Below, one piece after another: positions 35,455-45,038 of a DNA stretch of 64,000 nt. Positions within the stretch are counted from its first letter, which is position 1. Each line of letters opens with the position of its first letter. The notes under the pieces were generated by a model. The model made no database searches. It was given only the letters and a program-made list of their open reading frames with translations, and was not told where the DNA came from. The stretch lies in NCBI GenBank assembly GCA_964369755.1, contig CAYJFY010000006.1, positions 26,109 through 90,108 on the forward strand, read 5' to 3'. The DNA is from CAUPWF01 sp964369755. Its GTDB lineage: Bacteria; Bacillota; Clostridia; Lachnospirales; Lachnospiraceae. A program made the position numbers and the translations under genes.

Positions 35455-36195
35455 CTAAATCGCCATTCCACCATCAACACAGATTACCTGTCCTGTGATG
35501 TACTTTGCTTTTTCCGACGCCAAAAATGTTGTCATATTGGCAATATCTTCTACTTGACCGAAGGCTCCTAGTGGAATCTGTTTTGTAACCGCTTCTTTTA
35601 CATTGTCACCCAAGACATCTGTCATCTCTGTTTCGATAAATCCAGGTGCAATCGCGTTAACTGTAATTCCTCTCGATGCTAATTCTCTAGCCACGGATTT
35701 GGTCAGACCGATTACCCCAGCCTTAGATGCAGAATAATTCGCCTGTCCAGCGTTGCCTAGTACTCCTGAAACCGATGAAATGTTAATAATTTTTCCACTT
35801 CTCTGCTTCATCATCGTTCTTGCAACAAACTTAATGCAGTTAAACGTTCCCTTTAAGTTAATATTTAGTACATCATCATAGTCTTGCTCCGACATACGCA
35901 TAATCAATCCGTCTTTTGTAATTCCCGCATTATTTACTAGGATGTCTACTCGTCCATACTCTGCAATCACATCAGCAAAAAACTTCTCACAATCGGCATA
36001 GTTTCCGATGTTGCATTGGTAAATCATAGCCGTTCCACCATTGTCTTCAATGGCTTTCTTCACTTCTTCGGCTTTATCTTTTGAGCCATTATAATTAATA
36101 ACAACCGTAGCACCTTGACTTGCTAATTCCAATGCGATTCCGCGACCAAGCCCTCTCGATGCACCTGTTACTACTGCAATTTTTCCATTTAGCAT
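35455..36195 (-). CDS. fabG: 3-oxoacyl-ACP reductase
   Basis: 246 residues from MLNGKIAVVTGASRGLGRGIALELASQGA. Short-chain dehydrogenase: TGxxxGxG cofactor loop, NNAGITKDGLIMRM, SSVSG catalytic Ser, YSASKAG catalytic Tyr and Lys, NAIAPGFIETEMT. It reduces 3-oxoacyl-ACP using NADPH. Alternative in-frame ATGs at 36207 and upstream exist; the family N-terminus favours 36195, though the AAGGG ribosome site is 12 bases away. The repeat at 36246 lies between it and fabD. Confidence 0.95.
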   Translation of the reverse strand: MLNGKIAVVTGASRGLGRGIALELASQGATVVINYNGSKDKAEEVKKAIEDNGGTAMIYQCNIGNYADCEKFFADVIAEYGRVDILVNNAGITKDGLIMRMSEQDYDDVLNINLKGTFNCIKFVARTMMKQRSGKIINISSVSGVLGNAGQANYSASKAGVIGLTKSVARELASRGITVNAIAPGFIETEMTDVLGDNVKEAVTKQIPLGAFGQVEDIANMTTFLASEKAKYITGQVICVDGGMAI

Positions 36196-36245
36196 ATCAA
36201 TAATCATCCCTTTCTTAATATCTAGCAACTTTGGCCCCAGAGGGA

Positions 36246-36281
36246 CAAATTGCCATGTGAAAATTTCATTTTCACATTATC
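36246..36281. repeat. Short hairpin repeat, family 2, copy 2
   Basis: CAAATTGCC followed by ATGTGAAAAT, a 3-base loop and ATTTTCACAT (36255-36277); compare 1411-1447. It contains the fabD stop codon and splits the fab operon between fabD and fabG. There is no T run, so it is unlikely to be a full terminator. Confidence 0.5.
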
Positions 36282-37192
36282 TCCGCTAACACTTTTTCCA
36301 TATCCTCTATTGTTTCAATATTATAAACCTTAACACTTCGGTCGATTTTCTTCATGAAACCACTCAATGTTTTTCCAGGTCCGATTTCTACAAATGTATC
36401 AACGCCCTGTGCAATCATCTCGCGCACACTTTGTTCCCAGCGTACCGATGAAGATACTTGTTCTGCAAGCAATTCGCATATCTCCGAACTATCCTTCACA
36501 TACTTCGCTGTTACATTGGTTACATATGGAATCTCTAAGCTTGAAATCTCCACCTGCTCCAATACTTCTTTGAGGTCTGCTCCTGCTTGTGTCAACATCT
36601 TCGAATGGAATGGTCCACTCACATTTAATCGGATTACTCTCTTAGCTCCTGCTTCTTTCAAAGCTTCCTCGGCAACACCAACGCCTGCAATCTCACCTGT
36701 GATTACGATCTGTCCTGGACAATTATAATTCGCAATAGATACACCCCGAATCGGTTCCAATACCGCCTCAATCTTCTCTGCGTCAAGTCCTAGAACTGCT
36801 GCCATCGCGCCTTCTCCTAACGGAACAGCTTCCTGCATTAGGATTCCACGTTTCCGTACGGTACGAATGGCATCTTCATTGCTCATCCCACCAGCCGCTG
36901 CGATTGCACAATACTCACCGAGACTCAACCCTGCTGTAACCGCTGGTTGAAGGCCTCTTTCTTTTAAAACTTCAGTCATAGCCAAGCATGTAGTTACCAT
37001 GGCTGCCTGTGTATATTCTGTAATATCTAATTTGTCATTTTCCTCGAAGCACAATGCTTCCATATCTATATCGAGTTCCTTCGATGCCATCAAAAACACA
37101 TCTTTTGCACTCGGACATTGTTCATAAAACTCCTTACCCATTCCCGCCTTCTGCGATCCTTGACCTGGGTAGATAAATGCAATTTTACTCAT
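36272..37192 (-). CDS. fabD: Malonyl-CoA-ACP transacylase
   Basis: 306 residues. KIAFIYPGQGSQKAGMGKEFYE at the N-terminus, AGLSLGEYCAIAAAG with the nucleophilic Ser, VSGPFHSKML with the catalytic His, and FVEIGPGKTLSGFMKKI. It moves malonyl from CoA to ACP. Its start overlaps the fabK stop by 8 bases, indicating coupling. Full length. Confidence 0.97.
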   Translation of the reverse strand: MSKIAFIYPGQGSQKAGMGKEFYEQCPSAKDVFLMASKELDIDMEALCFEENDKLDITEYTQAAMVTTCLAMTEVLKERGLQPAVTAGLSLGEYCAIAAAGGMSNEDAIRTVRKRGILMQEAVPLGEGAMAAVLGLDAEKIEAVLEPIRGVSIANYNCPGQIVITGEIAGVGVAEEALKEAGAKRVIRLNVSGPFHSKMLTQAGADLKEVLEQVEISSLEIPYVTNVTAKYVKDSSEICELLAEQVSSSVRWEQSVREMIAQGVDTFVEIGPGKTLSGFMKKIDRSVKVYNIETIEDMEKVLAEIM

Positions 37193-38123
37193 AAGATTCT
37201 GTTCCCTTCAGTAGCGCTTCTGCTTGGTCATTAATTCTTACCACTAATTCCTTCGCTGTCACTTCATCCTTCACCAATCCTGCGATTTGACCAGCCATGA
37301 TGCTTCCTGATTCCACATCACCCTCTACCACTGCCTTACGCAAGCCGCCTAGTGTCAACAACTCTAGTTCTTCGAATGAAGTTCCTGCTGCCTCAAGGCG
37401 TAAATATTCTTTTGTCTGCTTATTACGGATTGTTCGAACTGGGTGTCCTGTGGTTCTTCCTGTTACCCTAGTGTCGATATCTTTTGCCTTTATTACATAT
37501 TTTTTATAGTTATCATGAACAATGGATTCTTTCACTGTCACAAAGCAAGTTCCCATCTGTACGGCCTTTGCTCCTAGCATAAATGCTGCAGCAACACCTC
37601 TTCCGTCAGCCATACCACCTGCCGCAATTACTGGCACACTCACTGCATCCACTACCTGTGGTACAAGTGCCATCGTTGTTGTCTCTCCAATATGTCCCCC
37701 TGCTTCGCATCCTTCTGCAACAACTGCATCTGCTCCACAACGTTCCATTCTTCTCGCCAATGCTACGGATGCTACTACTGGGATAACCTTTACTCCCGCA
37801 TCCTTCCACATCTGCATATACTTCTCAGGGTTTCCTGCCCCTGTCGTTACTACCTGAACACCTTCTTCGGCAATGATTTTTGCAATCTCATCCGATTCCG
37901 GGTTCATTAACATCAGATTCACCCCAAATGGTTTCTCTGTCAATTTCTTTACTTCTCTGATCTGATCACGTACCCATGAAGCCGGTGCTCCTCCAGCTCC
38001 GATCACGCCTAAGCCACCGGCTTCTGATACGGCAGCCGCAAGATGATATTCAGCAACCCATGCCATTCCGCCTTGAATGATCGGATATTCAATTCCCAGT
38101 AATCTGGTTACCTCTGTTTTCAT
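37185..38123 (-). CDS. fabK: Enoyl-ACP reductase II, FMN-dependent
   Basis: 312 residues. TEVTRLLGIEYPIIQGGMAWVAEYHLAAAVSEAGGLGVIG, FGVNLMLMNPE, AVVAEGCEAGGHIGETTTMALVPQVVDAV, and VIAAGGMADGRGVAAAFMLGAKAVQMGTCFV define the FabK flavoprotein that reduces enoyl-ACP with NAD(P)H. No FabI is seen in the window; FabK organisms are typically triclosan-tolerant (known of the family). AGAGG precedes the ATG, between acpP and fabD. Confidence 0.95.
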   Translation of the reverse strand: MKTEVTRLLGIEYPIIQGGMAWVAEYHLAAAVSEAGGLGVIGAGGAPASWVRDQIREVKKLTEKPFGVNLMLMNPESDEIAKIIAEEGVQVVTTGAGNPEKYMQMWKDAGVKVIPVVASVALARRMERCGADAVVAEGCEAGGHIGETTTMALVPQVVDAVSVPVIAAGGMADGRGVAAAFMLGAKAVQMGTCFVTVKESIVHDNYKKYVIKAKDIDTRVTGRTTGHPVRTIRNKQTKEYLRLEAAGTSFEELELLTLGGLRKAVVEGDVESGSIMAGQIAGLVKDEVTAKELVVRINDQAEALLKGTESYE

Positions 38124-38187
38124 AATTGCAACCTCTTTTCTTTTTATTCTTTTCTTTTTATTCTATTTTTTAACACCTACGTATTCT

Positions 38188-38412
38188 TTATTGATTTGCT
38201 TTGATGTAGTCCATAACATCTTTTACTGTTACCATTTTCTCTAACTCTTCTGTTGGAATCTCGATTCCAAACTCTTCTTCGAATGACATTACTAATTCGA
38301 ATAAGTCTAATGAATCTGCTCCTAAATCGTCTTTGAAACTTGCTGTCTCCACTACTTCTGAAGCCTCAACTCCTAATCCGTCTGCGATGATTTCTTGAAT
38401 TTTTTCTAACAT
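38188..38412 (-). CDS. acpP: Acyl carrier protein
   Basis: 74 residues, strongly acidic. LGADSLDLFELVMSFEEEFGIEIPTEE contains Ser34, the 4'-phosphopantetheine site. AAGGAG lies 8 bases upstream. Between fabH and fabK, the usual order. Confidence 0.97.
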   Translation of the reverse strand: MLEKIQEIIADGLGVEASEVVETASFKDDLGADSLDLFELVMSFEEEFGIEIPTEELEKMVTVKDVMDYIKANQ

Positions 38413-38473
38413 AATTTTGTCTCCTTTTAATTAAATTTAATCTTATCTATGTATGCCGGTTATCCGGTCGATA

Positions 38474-39427
38474 CTATTGCCATTCGACATAGGTTGCTCC
38501 CCATGTCAATCCCGCGCCAAAGCCTGATAAAATTAGTTTCATTCCTGACTTCAACTTGCCAGACTTGTTTAACTCATCTAATAGTAACGGTACGCTTGCC
38601 GCCGATGTATTGCCGTATTCCATCAAGTTCACTGGCAATTTCTCTGTGCTAACTCCTAGTTTCTTTGCTACGGAATCTATAATTCTCTTGTTCGCTTGAT
38701 GTACAATGTACAAATCAATCTCGTCTTTATCTACCTTTACCTGATCCAATACCCCATTGATGCACTTTGGCACCTCACGTAGTACGAATTTGAACACCTC
38801 TTGTCCATCCATCTTGAGATACGTGTCTTCTAGTTCTACCTTGGTTTGATGTCTCGATTCACATACCAAAGCTTTTCCCTTGTCTCCATTCGAACCACCA
38901 ACCATAATACTCGGCTCACCCTCAACCGCTTCTAACACCGCTGCGCCAGCACCATCTCCAAAGAGTACGCAAGTCCCACGATCACTCCAGTCAAGTAGGG
39001 TCGAAATACTTTCAGCACCAATTACCAACGCTCGCTTTGAACTTCCTCCTGCAATATACATCTGTGCTGTGTGGTAGGCGAACAAAAATCCTGAACAGGC
39101 TGCATTCATATCAAAACAAACTGCACGGTTGGCTCCAATTGCACTCTGTACCACACATGCAATATTGGGCATCACCTTGTCTGGCGATGCAGTAGCTACA
39201 ATAACTAAATCCAATTCCTCTGGACTCATCTTTGCCGAAGCTAGGGCATCTTTTGCTGCTTCAATTGCCATATCGGAAGTTCTCTCCCCATCCGCAATAT
39301 GACGTCTCTCAATCCCCGTTCTTTCCCGAATCCATTCATCACTTGTTTCGACTATGGTCGAAAGGTCATCATTGGTCATCACTTTCTTCGGTGCATAAGA
39401 ACCGGTTCCTCTAATTACTCCTACCAT
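38474..39427 (-). CDS. fabH: 3-oxoacyl-ACP synthase III
   Basis: 317 residues. Initiating condensing enzyme: IRGTGSYAPKKVMTNDDLSTIVETSDEWIRERTGIERRHIAD, DMNAACSGFLFAYHTAQ (catalytic Cys), YIVHQANKRIIDSVAKKLG (catalytic His), EYGNTSAASVPLLLDE (catalytic Asn) and GFGAGLTWGATYV. It condenses acetyl- or branched acyl-CoA with malonyl-ACP. AGGAG precedes the ATG. First gene of the fatty acid operon, downstream of a clear promoter. Confidence 0.97.
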   Translation of the reverse strand: MVGVIRGTGSYAPKKVMTNDDLSTIVETSDEWIRERTGIERRHIADGERTSDMAIEAAKDALASAKMSPEELDLVIVATASPDKVMPNIACVVQSAIGANRAVCFDMNAACSGFLFAYHTAQMYIAGGSSKRALVIGAESISTLLDWSDRGTCVLFGDGAGAAVLEAVEGEPSIMVGGSNGDKGKALVCESRHQTKVELEDTYLKMDGQEVFKFVLREVPKCINGVLDQVKVDKDEIDLYIVHQANKRIIDSVAKKLGVSTEKLPVNLMEYGNTSAASVPLLLDELNKSGKLKSGMKLILSGFGAGLTWGATYVEWQ

Positions 39428-39497
39428 TTATATCTCCTATGACTATTGCTCACGCATATAGTTTGATAAAAAAATATTTTTTGCACTCAAATAGTTT

Positions 39498-39534
39498 TAC
39501 TTTCAAAGTATATCACAAAAAAAAGAAAAGTCAA
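39498..39534 (-). promoter_or_regulatory. Promoter of the fab operon with palindromic candidate operator
   Basis: Reading the minus strand, TTGACT (39529-39534) and TATACT (39507-39512) are 16 bases apart. A perfect 13-bp palindrome TACTTTGAAAGTA (39498-39510) overlaps the -10 box; a TTTGA/CAAA pair lies just downstream. A MarR repressor such as the operon's own FabT-like protein could bind here (inference; not an exact match to the streptococcal FabT box). Confidence 0.6.
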
Positions 39535-39570
39535 CGTTTTATTGTCGACCTTTCTCCGCACGATTCCCCG

Positions 39571-40797
39571 TTAATTTATTCTAGTACTGCTACGCTCTTT
39601 CCTGCTCTGCTTCTTGAATTCATACATCCTTTTATCAGCTAGGGCAATAATTTGCTCTTCTGTTAATACATTGTTTTTTTCAATAAATACCGTCCCATAA
39701 CTTACCGATGTATAATATGGTTTATCATGTTTCTGCTTTATATTTGTGATTTCATTGTAGCAATTAACAAGTTTAGAGCTAATACTCGCATCACTGCTAT
39801 AATTTCCAAGGATTAGAATTTCATCGCCTCCATATCTACAGATCAAATCTCCGTAAAATATATTATTTACAACGCGTGATATTTGTCGAATATAAAAATC
39901 ACCTTCGTTATGTCCATAGGTATCATTTACATACTTCAAACCATCAATATCAATAAATGTTACGAAAAATTCTTCCTCTTGCCTTACCTTCATTGCTAAT
40001 GCTTCATCGAATACGACCCTCGTCTGCATCTTGGTCAAGTCATCTGTAAGTGATTCTTCCTCTAATTTTTTTATCAAATCTAACTGTTCCATGTTTTGAC
40101 TAGTCAGCTTCTCGTAGTCAAAGTATACCAAGCGCAAAGCTGCTAGATTATATGCATAGAGCAAGAACCCAACAAATCCACCTAGGGCAAAGAGTCCTGA
40201 CAGTAGAAACTGATAAACAAAGTGCAAACCTCCATCTGTGGACGATGTTGTGACGGAAAAGATTACCATCGTAATATACAACAACAAATACACCCCTGTA
40301 AGGAATCCCATATTATGGTCATCGGAGAGAATCGTATCTAGATACACTCGCTTTATGCTCTTCCTTGCAATACTGATAGTTCCTACAGACATTGTAAATA
40401 TTACTGCAGCCACCAACATTTTTATTTCTAAGCTTCTGTTTGCTTCTATAATCGTTTCACCTTCTATTAGGGCAACAATTGTAAATGCAATAAATCGCTT
40501 CGCAAATAGATTGATTGCGAAACTAAGCGCAAGAAATAGAGCAAACATATTCTTAACCTTGAAGATTAATTTGAATTCTATAATCATGATTAGTAGCGCA
40601 GCCATCATAGCCATTACCTCATAGGCAATTGAAAAATATCTTAGATATACGATCCAAAATATCAAATTAATCGCACCACATATTGTTCCATACAGCAGTT
40701 TTCGCTGATTGTGGCTAAATATATATGCCGCATAATTATATAAGACAAAATGATAAATAAAAAATCCTAATATCAAAAGTGTGTACAGCCAAATCAT
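39571..40797 (-). CDS. Membrane GGDEF protein (diguanylate cyclase), no I-site
   Basis: 408 residues. N-terminal half with about six to seven membrane helices (1-215), a short coiled coil (YEKLTSQNMEQLDLIKKLEEESL) and a C-terminal GGDEF domain with DIDGLKYVNDTYGHNEGD and RYGGDEILIL. The signature reads GGDEI, a tolerated variant. The inhibitory RxxD site five residues upstream is missing (FYGD). It would make cyclic di-GMP. Start overlaps the previous gene by ATGA, so the two are coupled. Confidence 0.9.
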   Translation of the reverse strand: MIWLYTLLILGFFIYHFVLYNYAAYIFSHNQRKLLYGTICGAINLIFWIVYLRYFSIAYEVMAMMAALLIMIIEFKLIFKVKNMFALFLALSFAINLFAKRFIAFTIVALIEGETIIEANRSLEIKMLVAAVIFTMSVGTISIARKSIKRVYLDTILSDDHNMGFLTGVYLLLYITMVIFSVTTSSTDGGLHFVYQFLLSGLFALGGFVGFLLYAYNLAALRLVYFDYEKLTSQNMEQLDLIKKLEEESLTDDLTKMQTRVVFDEALAMKVRQEEEFFVTFIDIDGLKYVNDTYGHNEGDFYIRQISRVVNNIFYGDLICRYGGDEILILGNYSSDASISSKLVNCYNEITNIKQKHDKPYYTSVSYGTVFIEKNNVLTEEQIIALADKRMYEFKKQSRKERSSTRIN

Positions 40798-42023
40798 TTT
40801 GCACCCTCCTCTTGATCCTTGTAGAACAATTCTTTGCTCTCACGCATTGCATCATCTGCCAAGGACAATATATGTTCACGTCCCATTTTCTTAATACTGT
40901 CATCTGCCAATACCATACCGATACTAGCCGAGATATGAATCTCTTCTCCCTGATTTTGCATCCGAATATTTCTTCTCATTCGTTCTGTTACTATGTTCAT
41001 TTTTTCATTCGTTCCATCGTCTATTACCACGATGAATTCATCTCCACCGATTCTTGCAACAACATCCACATCTCGAACCGATTCTGTGATCGCCTCGGCA
41101 ATTTTACAAATCAACCGATCTCCTAGCTCATGACCATGCGTGTCATTCATATATTTTAGTCCATTCACATCCACAAATAAGACACCAAAATAATAGTCTT
41201 CTGTTACACAGAGCTCATCGAGCAAATTCATCACATACCTTCTATTATAAACATTGGTAAGTGCATCCTTTGTAATTTTATCATACAAGATCTTTTTCGT
41301 TTCCTCGATCGATACTTTTACACTCGCCGCTTCATCTGATTTTCGTTTGTATAATGTAGCATTCACCAGTGAAATTCCGTACATCAACAGAACATAAAAG
41401 GCTCCCAAGAGATACATGCTGCTAGAAACCGCAATAATGATTTGTGCCCAATAAATCTCCTCCGATACGAGTAATCCCACCTGAATCGACTCATATAACA
41501 CAGATACCAGTGTGGATACAAGGATTAATTTCGTATACTTCCCTGCAGTCGTCACTCTCCGAATGGATTGAACATCTATCACCTTTTCTATAAATGGTAG
41601 CATAACGACCGCTAACAAAAAAGTTGCAATCAAGACCGCCGTTGCACTATTCCCGTCATTGATGGTAAGTTCTTCACTTGGTATTCCCTTCACATAACTA
41701 AAGATCATCAGTGTCGGAATATGGATTGCTGCAATATGAGTCAAGAATACACTTGCACCGCAGAAAGATTGCAGAAAATTCGCTTTTGATACTAACTTGA
41801 ATTCAAATCCTAAAACCAGAATCGTAAGGAAATAAAAAGAAGAAACAGGCATCATTACTGCATTATATCCAATAAATAGCAAAGTGTTTATCAATGCAAC
41901 AAAGCAGAAGGTCCACGTCTTTTGTGTCCCTCCCACTAATATTTTGGATGCGTATTTTAATATCTTAACCTGATAGAAAAAAAACATCGCTAAGCTCAAT
42001 GTAATCCATATTATATCATTCAT
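40794..42023 (-). CDS. Membrane GGDEF protein (diguanylate cyclase) with I-site
   Basis: 409 residues, same architecture as the next gene: six or seven N-terminal helices (to about 215), a linker, then GGDEF domain with DVNGLKYMNDTHGHELGDRL and RIGGDEFIVVI. RDVD five residues before the motif is a canonical product-inhibition I-site. The two proteins are tandem paralogs, likely arising by duplication. Signal sensed by the membrane part is unknown. Confidence 0.92.
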   Translation of the reverse strand: MNDIIWITLSLAMFFFYQVKILKYASKILVGGTQKTWTFCFVALINTLLFIGYNAVMMPVSSFYFLTILVLGFEFKLVSKANFLQSFCGASVFLTHIAAIHIPTLMIFSYVKGIPSEELTINDGNSATAVLIATFLLAVVMLPFIEKVIDVQSIRRVTTAGKYTKLILVSTLVSVLYESIQVGLLVSEEIYWAQIIIAVSSSMYLLGAFYVLLMYGISLVNATLYKRKSDEAASVKVSIEETKKILYDKITKDALTNVYNRRYVMNLLDELCVTEDYYFGVLFVDVNGLKYMNDTHGHELGDRLICKIAEAITESVRDVDVVARIGGDEFIVVIDDGTNEKMNIVTERMRRNIRMQNQGEEIHISASIGMVLADDSIKKMGREHILSLADDAMRESKELFYKDQEEGAK

Positions 42024-42075
42024 CTTCTGTATTCCTCTGTATTCAACTGCTCACAACAATTATAAATATTTTTTT

Positions 42076-43005
42076 CTATAATTGCAAGATATACTGTTCC
42101 GCACTTGTAATCGCATTTGCTCCGTCTGCTACCGCTGTTACAATCTGGCGAAGTTGTTTTTTCCTCACATCACCTGCTGCGTAGATTCCTTTCTCGCTTG
42201 TGACTGTGGATTCATCTGCAAGGATGTAACCTTCTTCCATTTCTACCACTCCATCAAACACACCACTGTTTGGCGTGATTCCGACAGCAATGAATACTCC
42301 GTCCACTTCTAGTTCGGTCTCCTCTTCCGTCTTAAGATTTCGAACATTCATGCTCTCAACCTTCTCTACTCCATTGATGGACAACACCTTGCTACTCCAT
42401 AAAATTGAGATATTCTCAATCTTTTCAATCTGCTCCTGCAGGTATCTCGCTCCCCTTAGCGCATCTCTCCGTGGTAGCAGATAGACTTGCTTGCACAATC
42501 GTGAGAGAAAAATCGCATCTTCTAGCGCCACATCTCCTCCGCCGATCACTGCTGTTGTTTTATTTCGGAAAAAAGCTCCATCACAAGTAGCGCAATAACC
42601 AACACCACGACCTCGAAGTGCTTCCTCGCCCTCTACCCCTAATTTCCGATGAGTTGCACCTGTAGCTATGATAATGGTCTTCGCTTTATATTCATTCCCT
42701 TTGCAGATTACTTTTTTAATATCGTCCTCGCCGTCCTGATTCGAGCTCACTTCCAAGACTTCATCAAAGATAAAATTCGTCCCTAATTTCTCCGCATGCT
42801 CTCGAAACTTCATTCCTAGTTCAAATCCATTTGTTCCAGGTAATCCTGGATAGTTATCCACCTCATAGGTCAACAAAACTTGTCCACCACTCATAGTCTC
42901 CTTCTCAATTACCAATGTCTCCAATCGTGCTCGTTGTGCATAAATCGCCGCTGATAACCCCGCTGGTCCAGACCCTATAATAATCACATCATACGTAGTA
43001 TTCAT
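42076..43005 (-). CDS. trxB: Thioredoxin-disulfide reductase
   Basis: 309 residues. FAD fold with IIIGSGPAGLSAAIYAQRA, redox centre CATCDG (C138, C141), NADP loop GGGDVALEDAIFLS and GIYAAGDVRKKQLRQIVTAVADGANAI. It reduces thioredoxin with NADPH. GGAGGGG precedes the ATG, and a strong promoter lies at 43077-43105. Monocistronic or leading the GGDEF pair, which begins 52 bases downstream. Confidence 0.96.
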   Translation of the reverse strand: MNTTYDVIIIGSGPAGLSAAIYAQRARLETLVIEKETMSGGQVLLTYEVDNYPGLPGTNGFELGMKFREHAEKLGTNFIFDEVLEVSSNQDGEDDIKKVICKGNEYKAKTIIIATGATHRKLGVEGEEALRGRGVGYCATCDGAFFRNKTTAVIGGGDVALEDAIFLSRLCKQVYLLPRRDALRGARYLQEQIEKIENISILWSSKVLSINGVEKVESMNVRNLKTEEETELEVDGVFIAVGITPNSGVFDGVVEMEEGYILADESTVTSEKGIYAAGDVRKKQLRQIVTAVADGANAITSAEQYILQL

Positions 43006-43076
43006 TTTTCCCCTCCATCTTTCATATATCTGTAAATATTTTTATTTTGTCAAACTTTTTAATTTATTTCATTAAA

Positions 43077-43105
43077 ATTGTACAACTTTCAAACTTAACA
43101 GTCAA
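43077..43105 (-). promoter_or_regulatory. Promoter of trxB
   Basis: Minus strand: TTGACT (43100-43105), a 17-base spacer, TACAAT (43077-43082). The spacer holds AGTTTGAAAGTT, which resembles the palindrome at the fab promoter. Confidence 0.7.
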
Positions 43106-43170
43106 TTATATTCTAAAAATTTAGGGTTATATTTAATTTTTCCACCTTTTAAGAAGCTCCTTACACCTCT

Positions 43171-45021
43171 CTAATCCATGGACAATGAAATAATTCCGTC
43201 CAATTGACCAAATTTAATCTTTGTAGATTTTTCTGGGTTTGTAATAATCTCAAAGGACTTTCCAACTTGCTTCTTGTAACCAATTGCAATTTCATTGTGC
43301 TCACGCAGAATATCTGTAATTGTATAAAAATCTACTTCTGTATCTAATTTCACATAATAGGAAGCATCTCGAATATAAATCTCAGATCCTTCCGCTCTCA
43401 ATAATTCTTGGAACACATCTGACAAGGATCGATTCTCTGCAATCTGCGTCAACATAAGGTTGATAATATTGGAACCAACAACTAAGTCATTTGCCTCTGC
43501 AACTCTAGCCAATCTTTGATTTGCAACATCCTTCATCTCACTAGTAATACTAAATGTCCAACCATTAATTTTTGCAATATCTCTCAAATGAATCAATCGC
43601 AACAATGTCATCGCATCTGAAGTCTCGCTATCACAATCATCACTGAGTAGCAATACATGGTTCATATTTTCATGTGTCAATCGCTCTATATTCTCTCTGT
43701 CATTCACATCACATGCCTCACAGGTCAGAACAACATTCTGTAGTTTATCCGTTAATACCGTGATGCTTTCAGGAATGGACTCATTGGCAACCACCACTCT
43801 AGAGCCGCTGCTCATAAATTCATCCACCTCTAGAATAATCTGCTCAACTTTACTGTTTGCTCCTATGATTAACAAATCCAAGGCTGCTTCCTTAAGTGTA
43901 CCATCCACCTTCACCCCTGATAGGATTGGAACTTGTCGCTTCGTCACCTTCGCCATTCCATCATCTTCCACTAACAGTAAAAGTTCATCCATCTCCTCTA
44001 GGACAACATCCTTTTCTGGATTCAAATAAACCTGTCCCGCTCGCTTATACCCAAAAACTACCGCCTTGTCAAAATAATTCAAAACATCTCCAAACACTTC
44101 ACCCTTAAGCTCTGGAAACTTTTCAAAATACAGCTCATCTCCAGCATAATCAAATAATTCAATCAAAACATCTGAGAGTCCAGGATATCTACATGTCTGT
44201 GCAATAATCCTTGATATGGCATCCTGTACCAACACAATCTCAGCATTTCCCTCGGAGATAATCTGTGCCGCATGGAAATTCGACTCATCGTATATCGTAG
44301 CAACAATATGTGGTTTATTCCCTGTTCCCTTTTGTCGATTCAAATAATTGTTAATTGCCAGAATCGATTTGATCGTAATCAAGTCCCGATCTTCATTAAT
44401 AATGATACAGCGTGCATGTTCAATGGAACACTTGGCAAGCATGAAGAAATCCGTGATACTTCCCTTTCTTGTGATGATTCTGGTTGTCTTCAAATCTGGA
44501 ATCATCTCAGAGATTGCCGTGTCTATCATTTCTTTATCATCATCCGCTAGAATCACAATACAACCGTCTTTGTGATTTTCATTTGCCTCAATGGTTTCCG
44601 AAATCAAGGAATAGATATTGTTGTTAAATCCCAGAATCACTGTGTGATTCTCTTCGATGACTCTTGCTGTTCCCTTTTTCAAATCGTATAATTTTTCTTC
44701 AAACCCTGTAGTTATAATACCGATCAAGATACTAGTTACAAACAATCCGCATAAGGTAACGAGAGACATAATAATCAGAAAGCCAATGTTATCCGTATCG
44801 GCTCCTGTAATGGTTCCCGCATCAATCACATGCATAACACTCGCCCATACATTGCCCCCAACTGTCGAGCCGTCTGCATTGACAAATACGAGTATAATTC
44901 CCGCAACCACCACAACTAGCGCTGTTGCCAAAAACAGCATTCCGACTAAGGTAATCGCACCCTTTGCCATCAAGTTATCAAATCTGTAATTCAGTTTTTC
45001 CTTAAACTTTACCTTCTCCAT
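43171..45021 (-). CDS. CASTOR/POLLUX-like ion channel with RCK domains
   Basis: 616 residues. Two N-terminal membrane helices (about 20-46 and 83-107) flank a pore-like loop; they are followed by FEEKLYDLKKGTARVIEENHTVILGFNNNIYSLISE, characteristic of the CASTOR/POLLUX/SYM8 family, and tandem Rossmann-type RCK domains (VILADDDKEMIDTAI, CIIINEDRDLITIKSILAINNYLN, LLIIGANSKVEQIILEVDEF, VLLLSDDCDSETSDAMTLLRLIHLRD). Plant relatives are nuclear-envelope cation channels; the bacterial role is not established. Monocistronic between MATE and trxB. Confidence 0.87.
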   Translation of the reverse strand: MEKVKFKEKLNYRFDNLMAKGAITLVGMLFLATALVVVVAGIILVFVNADGSTVGGNVWASVMHVIDAGTITGADTDNIGFLIIMSLVTLCGLFVTSILIGIITTGFEEKLYDLKKGTARVIEENHTVILGFNNNIYSLISETIEANENHKDGCIVILADDDKEMIDTAISEMIPDLKTTRIITRKGSITDFFMLAKCSIEHARCIIINEDRDLITIKSILAINNYLNRQKGTGNKPHIVATIYDESNFHAAQIISEGNAEIVLVQDAISRIIAQTCRYPGLSDVLIELFDYAGDELYFEKFPELKGEVFGDVLNYFDKAVVFGYKRAGQVYLNPEKDVVLEEMDELLLLVEDDGMAKVTKRQVPILSGVKVDGTLKEAALDLLIIGANSKVEQIILEVDEFMSSGSRVVVANESIPESITVLTDKLQNVVLTCEACDVNDRENIERLTHENMNHVLLLSDDCDSETSDAMTLLRLIHLRDIAKINGWTFSITSEMKDVANQRLARVAEANDLVVGSNIINLMLTQIAENRSLSDVFQELLRAEGSEIYIRDASYYVKLDTEVDFYTITDILREHNEIAIGYKKQVGKSFEIITNPEKSTKIKFGQLDGIISLSMD

Positions 45022-45038
45022 CTCTCATTCCCCTTCCT

